Shown here: positions 1 to 6,456 of the stretch, in pieces
Layout: each line of letters opens with the position of its first letter
How positions within the stretch are numbered: position 1 is the stretch's first letter
Assembly: GCA_023130215.1 (NCBI GenBank)
Contig: JAGMAN010000133.1
Coordinates: 1 to 6,543 of the forward strand
Source: a bacterium
GTDB lineage: Bacteria; NPL-UPA2; JAGMAN01
DNA length: 6,543 nt
Direction of reading: 5' to 3'
The notes under the pieces: generated by a model
Databases searched by the model: none
What the model was told of the DNA's origin: nothing
The model's input: only the letters and a program-made list of their open reading frames with translations
Program-made: the position numbers and the translations under genes

Positions 1-1560
1 ACCTGGTTTTCTTTATCTCTGAAGAGTGCCTTTGCATTGATAGGTATGGCGGCTTTCACATCTCTCATTACCAATATTGACATACGCATAATTGCGCTAT
101 TATTATGCCTTATTTTTATCGTTATTAATCTTCTTGGGATAAAGGGGGCAGGGAGAACACAGGTGGTTTTGGTGTTTGGCCTATTGGCTGTTTTGATTCT
201 TTACATAATCCGTGGTCTGCCGGCCATTAATATCCAAAACTTTGAGCCCTTTGCACCCAAGGGTCTGGCCGCCATTTTCTCTACTGCTGGTTTTGTCTTT
301 GTTTCCTACGGAGGTCTGCTAAAGGTTGCCGCTGTGGCCGAAGAAGTAAAAAATCCCGGGCGGACCATACCTTTAGGAATGATTTTATCCCTCCTGGTGG
401 TAAGCGTTTTTTACATTTTGGTTGTGTTTGTGACAACGGGTGTGCTTGGGGCGGCAGAACTTGACCATTCTCTTACCCCAATTTCTGATGGAGCAGGTGC
501 TTTCATGGGTTCATTTGGCAGGATTGCTTTGGGTATTGCCGCTATTTTAGCATTTGTTTCAACCGCCAATGCCGGCATTATGGCTGCCTCCAGATATCCT
601 TTAGCCTTAAGCCGGGATAATCTATTGCCGGAGCATTTGCGAAGAATCAACGCTAAGTTCAAAACGCCGCATGTCTCTATCCTGATTACTGGTCTGTTTA
701 TGATTGTGGCTTTGTTTTTGAAATTGGATATTCTGGTAAAAGTAGCTTCCACTGTTCTCATCCTTACCTACATGTTTTCATGCTTGTCCATTATCATCCT
801 GAGGGAGAGCCGTCTGCAAAACTATCAACCACGTTTCCGCGCCCCCTTGTATCCCTGGATACAAATTATGGGAATTATCGGCTTTTCTATTTTATTGTTT
901 AAAATGGGCAAGGAATCGCTCCTGGCAAGTTCTATCCTTATTGCCAGCGGACTCTTTGTGTACTGGTTTTATGGACGGATCAGGACGGAGAGGGAGTACG
1001 CATTACTGCATCTCATTGAAAGAATTACGGCAAAAGAACTTACAACCCGGTCGCTGGAAACAGAGTTAAAAGAAATCATTAGAGAAAGAGATGATATTAT
1101 TAAAGACCGGTTTGACCATGTAATTGAGGCAAGTACTATCCTGGATATAGACAATGCCATACCAGTAGAGGAATTCTTTAAATTGGTGGCGGGTGCAATG
1201 GCTGAGAATCTAAAAGTAAAGCCGGACGTTCTTTTGAAATTACTCATGGATAGGGAGAAAGATAGTAGCACCGTTTTAAATCCAGCCCTTGCCATACCTC
1301 ATATAATTATCGAAGGAGAACATAGCTTCAATATTCTGCTTGCCCGTTGCCGGGAAGGAGTTGTATTTTCGCCGGTGGCGCCGAGAGTTCACGCTATCTT
1401 TGTCCTCATGGGGACAAGGGATGAGCGCAACTTCCATCTTCGCGCCCTTTCGGCAATTGCCCAGATTGTCCAGGACCCTCATTTTGAAAAGAAATGGATG
1501 GCCGCTAAAAGTAAGGAGGCCTTGCGGGATATTGTTCTCCTGGGAGAACGAAAGCGGTAA
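1..1560 (+). CDS. APC-family permease with C-terminal PTS EIIA-like domain (5' end missing)
   Basis: This is an inner-membrane secondary transporter of the amino acid-polyamine-organocation superfamily; the substrate cannot be told from sequence. The frame is open from base 1, and the TTG at 37 falls inside a hydrophobic segment, so the real start is upstream. About ten membrane segments are visible between residues 5 and 325 (counted from base 1). The fourth is followed by the family signature EEVKNP-R-IP (residues 114-124), normally just after helix 6, so roughly helices 1-2 are missing. A charged, probably helical linker (330-375) leads to a cytoplasmic domain (about 385-519) like PTS EIIA type 2. 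It has AIPH with the expected phospho-acceptor histidine (H434) and a second histidine in [14 protein letters not shown] (H479). The domain may sense phosphorylation state or regulate transport; that is inference. TAA at 1558-1560 overlaps the mnmG start by one base. Confidence 0.88.
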   Translation, partial: TWFSLSLKSAFALIGMAAFTSLITNIDIRIIALLLCLIFIVINLLGIKGAGRTQVVLVFGLLAVLILYIIRGLPAINIQNFEPFAPKGLAAIFSTAGFVFVSYGGLLKVAAVAEEVKNPGRTIPLGMILSLLVVSVFYILVVFVTTGVLGAAELDHSLTPISDGAGAFMGSFGRIALGIAAILAFVSTANAGIMAASRYPLALSRDNLLPEHLRRINAKFKTPHVSILITGLFMIVALFLKLDILVKVASTVLILTYMFSCLSIIILRESRLQNYQPRFRAPLYPWIQIMGIIGFSILLFKMGKESLLASSILIASGLFVYWFYGRIRTEREYALLHLIERITAKELTTRSLETELKEIIRERDDIIKDRFDHVIEASTILDIDNAIPVEEFFKLVAGAMAENLKVKPDVLLKLLMDREKDSSTVLNPALAIPHIIIEGEHSFNILLARCREGVVFSPVAPRVHAIFVLMGTRDERNFHLRALSAIAQIVQDPHFEKKWMAAKSKEALRDIVLLGERKR

Positions 1561-3428
1561 TGATGAGTGATAGCCGGTATGATGTCGTTGTGGTAGGAGG
1601 GGGCCACGGGGGATGTGAGGCCGCTCTTGCTTCAGCCCGCTTAGGGCGTAGAGCCCTACTTCTCACCATGAACCTGGATACCATTGCCTTCATGTCCTGC
1701 AATCCAGCCATTGGTGGTCTGGCCAAGGGACAGTTAGTCAAAGAGGTGGATGCCCTGGGTGGGGAGATGGGAAAAGCCATTGACTCTACCGGCGTCCAGT
1801 TTCGCCTTTTAAATACGGGAAAGGGTCCAGCCGTCCGCTCTTCCCGAGCCCAGGCGGATAGACAGGCCTACCGGCTTTATATGAAATCGGCATTAGAGAA
1901 CCAGTCCAATTTAGACCTGAAGCAAGCTCTGGTAGAAGAGGTGTTAGTGGAGGAGGGAACCGCTCAAGGAGTGGAGACTAACCTCGGGGAGAGATTTCTC
2001 TCTAAAACGGTAATCATAACTCCCGGAACTTTCCTGAATGGATTGATTCATATCGGCCTCCGTAACTTCCCCGGGGGAAGAATAGGAGATTTCTCCTCGG
2101 TTAATCTTCCTCTTTCCCTTAACCTGCTTGGATTTCGGATGGGAAGGTTTAAGACGGGAACCTGTCCTCGCCTGGATGGTAGAACAATAGATTTCTCAAG
2201 ACTAACTGCGCAGGAGGGAGACAGCCACCCTATTCCCTTCTCCTTTTCCAGTCCAAAGCTAAATGGGAGACAAATCCCCTGTTATATTACCTACACCAAT
2301 CCTGACACGCATCGGATAATCAGGGATAATTTAGACCGCTCCCCTCTCTATACCGGAGTAATTAAAGGTACGGGGGTCCGATATTGTCCCTCCGTTGAGG
2401 ATAAAGTGATGAAGTTTCCGGATAAGGAGCGCCATCAGATATTCCTTGAACCAGAGGGGCGGGATACCAAAGAATTCTATCCCAATGGTCTGGCTACCAG
2501 CCTACCCTTAGATGTTCAACTGCGGATGCTAAGGACAATTGAGGGTCTGGAAAGTGTAGAGATAACTCGCCCGGGATACGGTATCGAACATGACTATGTT
2601 GATCCAACCCAGCTAAGAGGAACCCTGGAGACAAAGCCGGTCAGGAATCTCTATTTAGCCGGGCAGATAAATGGGACGACCGGGTACGAGGAAGCCGCCG
2701 CCCAGGGGCTTATAGCCGGGATAAATGCGAGTCTGAGAATAGATGGCAGGGAACCCTTTATCTTAGATCGCTCGGAAGCCTACATTGGAGTTTTGATTGA
2801 CGATTTAGTGACTAAGGGGACCAATGAGCCGTACCGCATGTTCACTTCACGGGCTGAGTATAGACTTCTGTTGAGGGAAGATAATGCTGACCTCAGGCTC
2901 AGCGAGAAAGGATATAGTCTGGGACTGATTAGTAAAGGGCAATATGAGAGAGTAAGGAAGAGGAAAAGGGAAATAGAAGAGGAAATAACTAAATTGAAAA
3001 GCGTGAAAATCACTCCTAATAATGATAACAATGGGAAACTCAAGGGGTTGGGAACTTCCCCCATTAAGACGGTCATTAGCCTGGCCCAATTACTCCGCCG
3101 ACCGGAGCTCTCCTATCGGGATTTAGCTCACTTTGATGATAATGGGAAAATTCCTCCGGAAGTAGTCCAGCAGGTGGAAATAGAGATTAAATATGAGAAT
3201 TACATGGAGAGGCAGATGGAGGAGGTGGAAAGATTTAAAAAGATGGAGCAAGTTAGGATTCCAACACAACTAAATTTTAACGAGCTCTCCGGTCTCTCCA
3301 ACGAGGTTAAGGAGAAGTTGTCTAAGATAAGGCCGGTCTCTTTGGGCCAGGCCTCCCGCATCTCAGGAGTTACCCCGGCCGCCATCTCCATCCTCATGGT
3401 CCACCTAAAGAAGCGGGGGATAATATAG
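1560..3428 (+). CDS. mnmG: tRNA uridine-5-carboxymethylaminomethyl modification enzyme MnmG (GidA)
   Basis: This FAD enzyme acts with the GTPase MnmE to install the (carboxymethyl)aminomethyl group on U34 of tRNAs reading split codon boxes, using methylene-tetrahydrofolate and glycine or ammonium. The 622 residues match the usual 620-630. The N-terminal FAD-binding motif [12 protein letters not shown] is at about residues 11-22. [16 protein letters not shown] follows at 47-62 and includes Cys47. [12 protein letters not shown] includes Cys276, matching the second conserved catalytic cysteine. [16 protein letters not shown] lies at 375-390, and the C-terminal helical MnmE/tRNA-binding region ends in the typical [17 protein letters not shown]. 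No key residue is missing. Two ATG codons are adjacent (1560 and 1563); the first overlaps the previous TAA as TAATG, and a weak GGGAG (1542-1546) lies upstream, so translation is probably coupled. mnmE is not in the window. The next gene begins directly after the TAG. Confidence 0.97.
   Translation: MMSDSRYDVVVVGGGHGGCEAALASARLGRRALLLTMNLDTIAFMSCNPAIGGLAKGQLVKEVDALGGEMGKAIDSTGVQFRLLNTGKGPAVRSSRAQADRQAYRLYMKSALENQSNLDLKQALVEEVLVEEGTAQGVETNLGERFLSKTVIITPGTFLNGLIHIGLRNFPGGRIGDFSSVNLPLSLNLLGFRMGRFKTGTCPRLDGRTIDFSRLTAQEGDSHPIPFSFSSPKLNGRQIPCYITYTNPDTHRIIRDNLDRSPLYTGVIKGTGVRYCPSVEDKVMKFPDKERHQIFLEPEGRDTKEFYPNGLATSLPLDVQLRMLRTIEGLESVEITRPGYGIEHDYVDPTQLRGTLETKPVRNLYLAGQINGTTGYEEAAAQGLIAGINASLRIDGREPFILDRSEAYIGVLIDDLVTKGTNEPYRMFTSRAEYRLLLREDNADLRLSEKGYSLGLISKGQYERVRKRKREIEEEITKLKSVKITPNNDNNGKLKGLGTSPIKTVISLAQLLRRPELSYRDLAHFDDNGKIPPEVVQQVEIEIKYENYMERQMEEVERFKKMEQVRIPTQLNFNELSGLSNEVKEKLSKIRPVSLGQASRISGVTPAAISILMVHLKKRGII
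3415..3420 (+). promoter_or_regulatory. Ribosome binding site for the TTG-started helicase gene
   Basis: A GGGGGA run within the last codons of mnmG lies 8 nt before the TTG at 3429. TAG immediately precedes that TTG, so no earlier in-frame start exists. The next ATG (residue 30) would remove the conserved RPQQ segment before Walker A. This supports TTG as the real start. Confidence 0.6.
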
Positions 3429-5402
3429 TTGAGGATAGATGAGATTTTTGAGGCGGATGGGCCTATCGGCAAGAGTCTCCCCCATTATGAACTTCGGCCC
3501 CAGCAGGTAGAGATGGCTAAGGCGGTTGAGGAAGCTACTGGGAAGGAAAGACATCTCATCGTCGAGGCTGGCACCGGGGTGGGTAAGAGCTTAGCCTATT
3601 TAATTCCATTCATTTACTGGACAACTGATGAGGACAGGAAGGTAGTGGTCTCCACTTACACCAAGGCTTTACAGGAGCAGTTGTTTAAGAAGGATATTCC
3701 TTTTCTGAGGGAGACACTGGGAATTGATTTCAGGTTTGCCCTTTGCCTTGGAGGAGAGAATTACCTTTGTTTGCGCCGGCTCAATCAGGTCTGGCAACAT
3801 GGTCTTCTCCAGACTGGAGGGGGATCAGCGGAGCTTGAGAAGATCAGCCATTGGAAGGAGGAGACTGACACAGGGCTTCGCTTAGAACTTAGCTTTGAGC
3901 CTTCGGAGAAGGTCTGGTCACTCATTTGCCGGGAACCGGATTTGTGTCTGGGGAAGAGATGCCCTTTCCGAGATAATTGCTACTATGCTAAGGCCCGGGC
4001 CATTCAGGCCAAAGCTCACATCCTTGTGGTCAATCATCACCTCTTCTTTGCTAATTTGGCTTTGGGTGGGAAAATTCTCCCTGATTATCAAGCAGTTGTC
4101 TTTGACGAAGCACAGAATTTAGAAGAAGTAGCGGCCAGCTACTTAGGTCTTCAGGTATCCAACTCCCAGGTCAAATTCCTATTGGATACTATCTATAATC
4201 CTAAGACGGAGAAAGGGCTCATCAGTCGTTTAGGAGAGGTGGGAAATAAGTCAAGAGAAGACTTAATTGAGAAGGTAGATAAAGCAAGAAAGGCGAGCGA
4301 TATCTTCTTCTCTGATATATTAGAGCAGTTTGGCTACGATACTATGAGCAGAAGGATGAGAAAGGCAAATCTGTTAGACAATCTTCTCTCTGGTCCACTC
4401 TCTACCTTAAGCAAAGCTCTCAAGGAACTTCTCGACACGGTAAGCGATGAGGAAGATCGGCAGGAGATCAAGGGATATGCCCAGCGCTGTCACGCTCTCG
4501 GACAGGGATTAGAAAATATCATTGAACAGAAATTAGATGATTATGTCTATTGGCTGGAGATAATACCAAAGAGGAGATATACCCGCACTGCCCTTTACGG
4601 CTCCCCCCTAAATGTGGCTCCACTTCTCAAGAAATATGTTTTTGACATCACCCGGCCAGCCGTTCTCACCTCCGCTACCCTATCTGTAAACAAATCCTTC
4701 CAGTTTATTGAAGAGAGATTGGGTTTGGAAGAATCGCGGGAACTTCTCCTGGATTCCCCTTTTGATTATAGAAATCAGGTTCTTCTCTATATCTCGGATG
4801 ATCTTCCCGACCCATCTCATGAATTAGAAGCCTATCAGGAAGAGGTCATAGCGCGCATCAGCAAGATAGTGAAGATTACCTCAGGGCGAGCATTTGTGCT
4901 CTTCACCAGTTACCGGATGCTAAATAAGGCTTATGCAGGGCTACAAGGCAGTCTTAATGAGGTAAACCTACTCAGGCAAGGAGACCTTCCTCGCTGGAAG
5001 CTCTTAGAGAGTTTCAAAAAGGAAGAGAAGGCAGTGCTGTTAGGAACGAACACATTCTGGCAGGGAATCGATGTCCCGGGAAGGGCCTTAGAATGTGTGG
5101 TTATTTCCAAGCTTCCCTTTGCCGTTCCCGACAATCCCCTGGTGGAAGCTCGTTTAGAGTATTTAGCCTCTGAGGGGAAGGACCCGTTTATCAGTTACCA
5201 GGTTCCTCAAGCCATCATCATGTTCAAGCAGGGGTTCGGACGACTGATTCGCCATCGTCGTGACCTGGGAATAGTGGCCATTCTGGACCCCCGGGTGAGA
5301 AGTAGAGGTTATGGGAGAACATTTCTTAACTCTCTGCCACCCTGTCGGGAGGTAAGGAATGTAGAAGAATTGGCTCGATTGTATAGGAAGTGGAGAGGAT
5401 GA
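3429..5402 (+). CDS. dinG: DinG/XPD-family ATP-dependent DNA helicase with 4Fe-4S domain
   Basis: This superfamily 2 helicase is probably a 5'-3' DNA helicase acting on forked, R-loop or damaged DNA, as DinG does. It has 657 residues. RPQQ (about 23-26) forms the Q-like motif, and Walker A is EAGTGVGKS (46-54). Cysteines C114, C173, C178 and C184 match the iron-sulphur ligands of DinG; the x4 and x5 spacings between the last three are those of E. coli DinG. C167 is an additional nearby cysteine. VVNHHLFF (200-207) follows, and motif II reads DEAQ (226-229) where DEAH is usual. TSATL is at 414-418, FWQGIDVPG at 543-551 and QGFGRLIR at 601-608. There is no N-terminal exonuclease domain, unlike some Firmicutes DinG. 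The gene starts with TTG directly after the mnmG stop and ends with TGA overlapping the next ATG. Distinguishing DinG from YoaA-like paralogues is not possible from one sequence. Confidence 0.93.
   Translation: MRIDEIFEADGPIGKSLPHYELRPQQVEMAKAVEEATGKERHLIVEAGTGVGKSLAYLIPFIYWTTDEDRKVVVSTYTKALQEQLFKKDIPFLRETLGIDFRFALCLGGENYLCLRRLNQVWQHGLLQTGGGSAELEKISHWKEETDTGLRLELSFEPSEKVWSLICREPDLCLGKRCPFRDNCYYAKARAIQAKAHILVVNHHLFFANLALGGKILPDYQAVVFDEAQNLEEVAASYLGLQVSNSQVKFLLDTIYNPKTEKGLISRLGEVGNKSREDLIEKVDKARKASDIFFSDILEQFGYDTMSRRMRKANLLDNLLSGPLSTLSKALKELLDTVSDEEDRQEIKGYAQRCHALGQGLENIIEQKLDDYVYWLEIIPKRRYTRTALYGSPLNVAPLLKKYVFDITRPAVLTSATLSVNKSFQFIEERLGLEESRELLLDSPFDYRNQVLLYISDDLPDPSHELEAYQEEVIARISKIVKITSGRAFVLFTSYRMLNKAYAGLQGSLNEVNLLRQGDLPRWKLLESFKKEEKAVLLGTNTFWQGIDVPGRALECVVISKLPFAVPDNPLVEARLEYLASEGKDPFISYQVPQAIIMFKQGFGRLIRHRRDLGIVAILDPRVRSRGYGRTFLNSLPPCREVRNVEELARLYRKWRG
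5385..5395 (+). promoter_or_regulatory. Ribosome binding site region deciding the start of the QueG-like gene
   Basis: Purine-rich AGGAAG (5385-5390) and GGAG (5392-5395) precede ATG at 5399; AGGAAG sits 8 nt upstream. The alternative in-frame GTG at 5390 has only CGATTGTATA before it, with no Shine-Dalgarno match. ATG 5399 is therefore preferred. Confidence 0.55.
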
Positions 5403-6088
5403 AAGATGCCGAGCGAAACTATGCCCGGCTGCGAGATTTTGCCTTAAGCCAGGGGGCTTGCCTCTTTGGAGTGGCTGATGTGCGTCAGTCAAAGAAAGAT
5501 TTTCTTGACTTATCTCAAGCGGCTCTAAAGAGTCTTGATTATGGAATCTCCCTGGCCGTCAGGCTCTCGGATCCGATAATTGAGGATATTGTAGATAGAC
5601 CAACCAAACTGTATTTCTATCACTATCGGCGACTTAACGCTCTCCTTGATGAGATAGCTCTTAAGATAACGGGATTCATCCAGAAGGAAGGAGCTTATGC
5701 CTTACCTATTCCTTCTTCTCAGGTCATAGATTGGGAAAGACAGAGGGGACACCTCAGCCACAGGAAGATAGCCTTAGAGGCCGGCTTAGGATGGATGGGA
5801 AGGAATAACCTCCTGGTTAACTCAGAATTTGGCTCCCGGTTGAGGTTGGTTACTGTCCTAACCAACTTCCCTTTGATAACTGATAGCCAGAAGGAATTTG
5901 ACTGTGGAGATTGCAGGGACTGCATTCCCCTCTGTCCGGCTGGAGCAATTAAGGAGAGAAGGGAAGACTTCCAACATTTAGCTTGTTACCGAAAGCTTGA
6001 CTTCTTCAGGAAGCAATGTAACATTGGCCACCACATCTGTGGGATATGCGTCAAAGCCTGCCCGGGGAGAGTAACTCGTCTAAATTAA
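5399..6088 (+). CDS. QueG-like double 4Fe-4S cluster protein (short form)
   Basis: This is a 229-residue cytoplasmic iron-sulphur protein related to the core of epoxyqueuosine reductase QueG. Evidence is the segment AGLGWMGRNNLLV followed by FGSRLRL and TVLTNFPL (about 128-159), which parallels the QueG core AGLGWIGKNTLL. Two cysteine clusters follow: CGDCRDCIPLCP (C169, C172, C175, C179), and C196/C207 with CGICVKACP (C214, C217, C221). True QueG is over 300 residues and often carries a C-terminal HEAT-like tRNA-binding part; this protein stops 8 residues after the last cluster cysteine. The clear QueG DTAP-type catalytic aspartate context is not evident; the equivalent region reads VIDWERQRGHLSHRKIA. 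Short homologues of this type are common in anaerobes and are frequently annotated as QueG without proof. ATG 5399 overlaps the helicase TGA (ATGA), giving coupled translation. The function is unassigned: an electron-transfer or cobalamin-linked reductase is plausible. Confidence 0.85.
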   Translation: MKDAERNYARLRDFALSQGACLFGVADVRQSKKDFLDLSQAALKSLDYGISLAVRLSDPIIEDIVDRPTKLYFYHYRRLNALLDEIALKITGFIQKEGAYALPIPSSQVIDWERQRGHLSHRKIALEAGLGWMGRNNLLVNSEFGSRLRLVTVLTNFPLITDSQKEFDCGDCRDCIPLCPAGAIKERREDFQHLACYRKLDFFRKQCNIGHHICGICVKACPGRVTRLN

Positions 6089-6094
6089 ATTTAG
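6080..6094. repeat. AT-rich 15-nt palindrome over the stop codon
   Basis: CTAAATT (6080-6086) and AATTTAG (6088-6094) are exact reverse complements around a single A and include the TAA of the QueG-like gene. It is too AT-rich and loop-poor, and has no following T tract, to be a convincing terminator. Confidence 0.4.
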
Positions 6095-6131
6095 CCAATT
6101 GTCTCCCACAACTATTCTACATTTTTCCCGT

Positions 6132-6149
6132 TTTCCTGTTTCCTGTTTC
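6132..6149 (+). repeat. Short tandem TTTCCTG repeat in a pyrimidine tract
   Basis: TTTCCTG occurs twice in tandem (6132-6138 and 6139-6145) and is followed by a partial third unit TTTC (6146-6149). It sits in a C/T-rich stretch beginning at about 6121. It is a low-complexity repeat with no function that can be read from sequence, though such a tract is a hotspot for slippage. Confidence 0.6.
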
Positions 6150-6206
6150 TCCATCTCAAGAGGAGAGCTCTACCCTGGACTACACTTTTTTTTGGATTTT
6201 TTTTCT

Positions 6207-6235
6207 TTGACAGTGCACGTAGAATGTGATATAAA
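6207..6235 (+). promoter_or_regulatory. Near-consensus sigma70-type promoter
   Basis: TTGACA (6207-6212) is an exact -35 consensus. A 17-nt spacer leads to TATAAA (6230-6235), one mismatch from the -10 consensus, and TGA immediately upstream (6227-6229) gives a TGn extended -10. The expected transcription start is about 6242. The T8 runs just upstream could act as an UP-like or curved element. The first strong gene start downstream is at 6457, so the leader would be about 215 nt and would cross both dyads. The match is read directly; activity is inferred. Confidence 0.72.
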
Positions 6236-6350
6236 TCGGGATGATGTGAAAGAAGCAGAATCACTGGATAAGCTGTGGTCGGAGGAAAAGGTGTGCTTAG
6301 TCCAGCAGACAGAATTTGAACGTTTAGGACAATATGGCACAAATCAGGTT

Positions 6351-6371
6351 ATACTGCAAAATTTGCAGTAT
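6351..6371. promoter_or_regulatory. Perfect 21-bp palindrome, candidate operator
   Basis: The arm ATACTGCAAA (6351-6360) and its exact reverse complement TTTGCAGTAT (6362-6371) flank a single A at 6361. A 10-bp arm with a 1-nt centre cannot fold into an efficient RNA hairpin, but it is the expected form for a homodimeric DNA-binding protein site. Its right edge touches the position where a -35 box would sit for the TATAAT at 6392, and its left edge overlaps a TATACT hexamer (6350-6355), so binding could repress or activate the downstream gene. The binding protein is unknown. Confidence 0.7.
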
Positions 6372-6390
6372 TTCTCCAAATATTTAGGCC

Positions 6391-6409
6391 GTATAATACG
6401 TGTTATACT
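6391..6409 (+). promoter_or_regulatory. Imperfect dyad containing two possible -10 boxes
   Basis: GTATAA (6391-6396) pairs with TTATAC (6403-6408), and the centre contains the palindrome ACGT (6398-6401); only the 6397/6402 pair is mismatched, so 8 of 9 positions are symmetric. The dyad holds TATAAT (6392-6397), an exact -10 consensus, and TATACT (6404-6409) preceded by TGT, an extended -10. No good -35 lies 16-18 nt upstream of either. A proximal promoter here would start transcription about 40-55 nt before the ATG at 6457, possibly with help from a protein at the 21-bp palindrome. Confidence 0.45.
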
Positions 6410-6442
6410 TAATGGAATGAAAATAACTTTTCGTATGTCATT

Positions 6443-6449
6443 AGGAGGT
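6443..6449 (+). promoter_or_regulatory. Strong ribosome binding site
   Basis: AGGAGGT is an ideal Shine-Dalgarno sequence with a 7-nt spacer to ATG 6457. It is much the best ribosome binding site in the window and is the main reason for calling a new gene at 6457. Confidence 0.88.
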
Positions 6450-6456
6450 CTACAAA

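Larger units (their letters stand above)
6089..6456. other. Intergenic control region between the four-gene operon and the next gene
   Basis: These 368 bases contain no gene I can support with confidence. The first half (about 6115-6205) is pyrimidine-rich on the + strand and has two T8 runs (6186-6193 and 6197-6204). The only hairpin near them is TCTCC/GGAGA with a 9-nt loop (about 6148-6166), which is too far from the T runs to be a standard terminator. The second half holds a strong promoter, two dyads and a ribosome binding site, listed separately. Base composition changes from the moderate GC of the operon to clearly AT-rich. Confidence 0.7.

Noticed and set aside
37-39. TTG as start of the permease gene
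   Set aside because: The same frame is open back to base 1 and the preceding codons are hydrophobic, continuing a membrane segment; the family also needs about two more helices upstream.
2780-3089. Two overlapping minus-strand frames inside mnmG
   Set aside because: They are antisense shadows of the conserved MnmG sequence and lack start signals or known motifs.
5390-5392. GTG as start of the QueG-like gene
   Set aside because: It has no Shine-Dalgarno sequence and adds only three residues; ATG 5399 has purine-rich sites upstream and the typical ATGA overlap.
6148-6204. Rho-independent terminator before the T8 runs
   Set aside because: The only stem (TCTCC/GGAGA) is 5 bp with a 9-nt loop and lies about 20 nt before the T tract; the required GC-rich stem next to the T run is absent.
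6099-6212. N-terminal part of a 123-residue open frame starting at TTG 6099
   Set aside because: It translates from a low-complexity C/T tract and T runs, has no ribosome binding site and lies upstream of the promoter at 6207.
6112-6342. 76-residue open frame on the minus strand of the intergenic region
   Set aside because: It reads antisense through the T8 runs as a lysine stretch and through the + strand promoter, with no ribosome binding site or recognisable domain.
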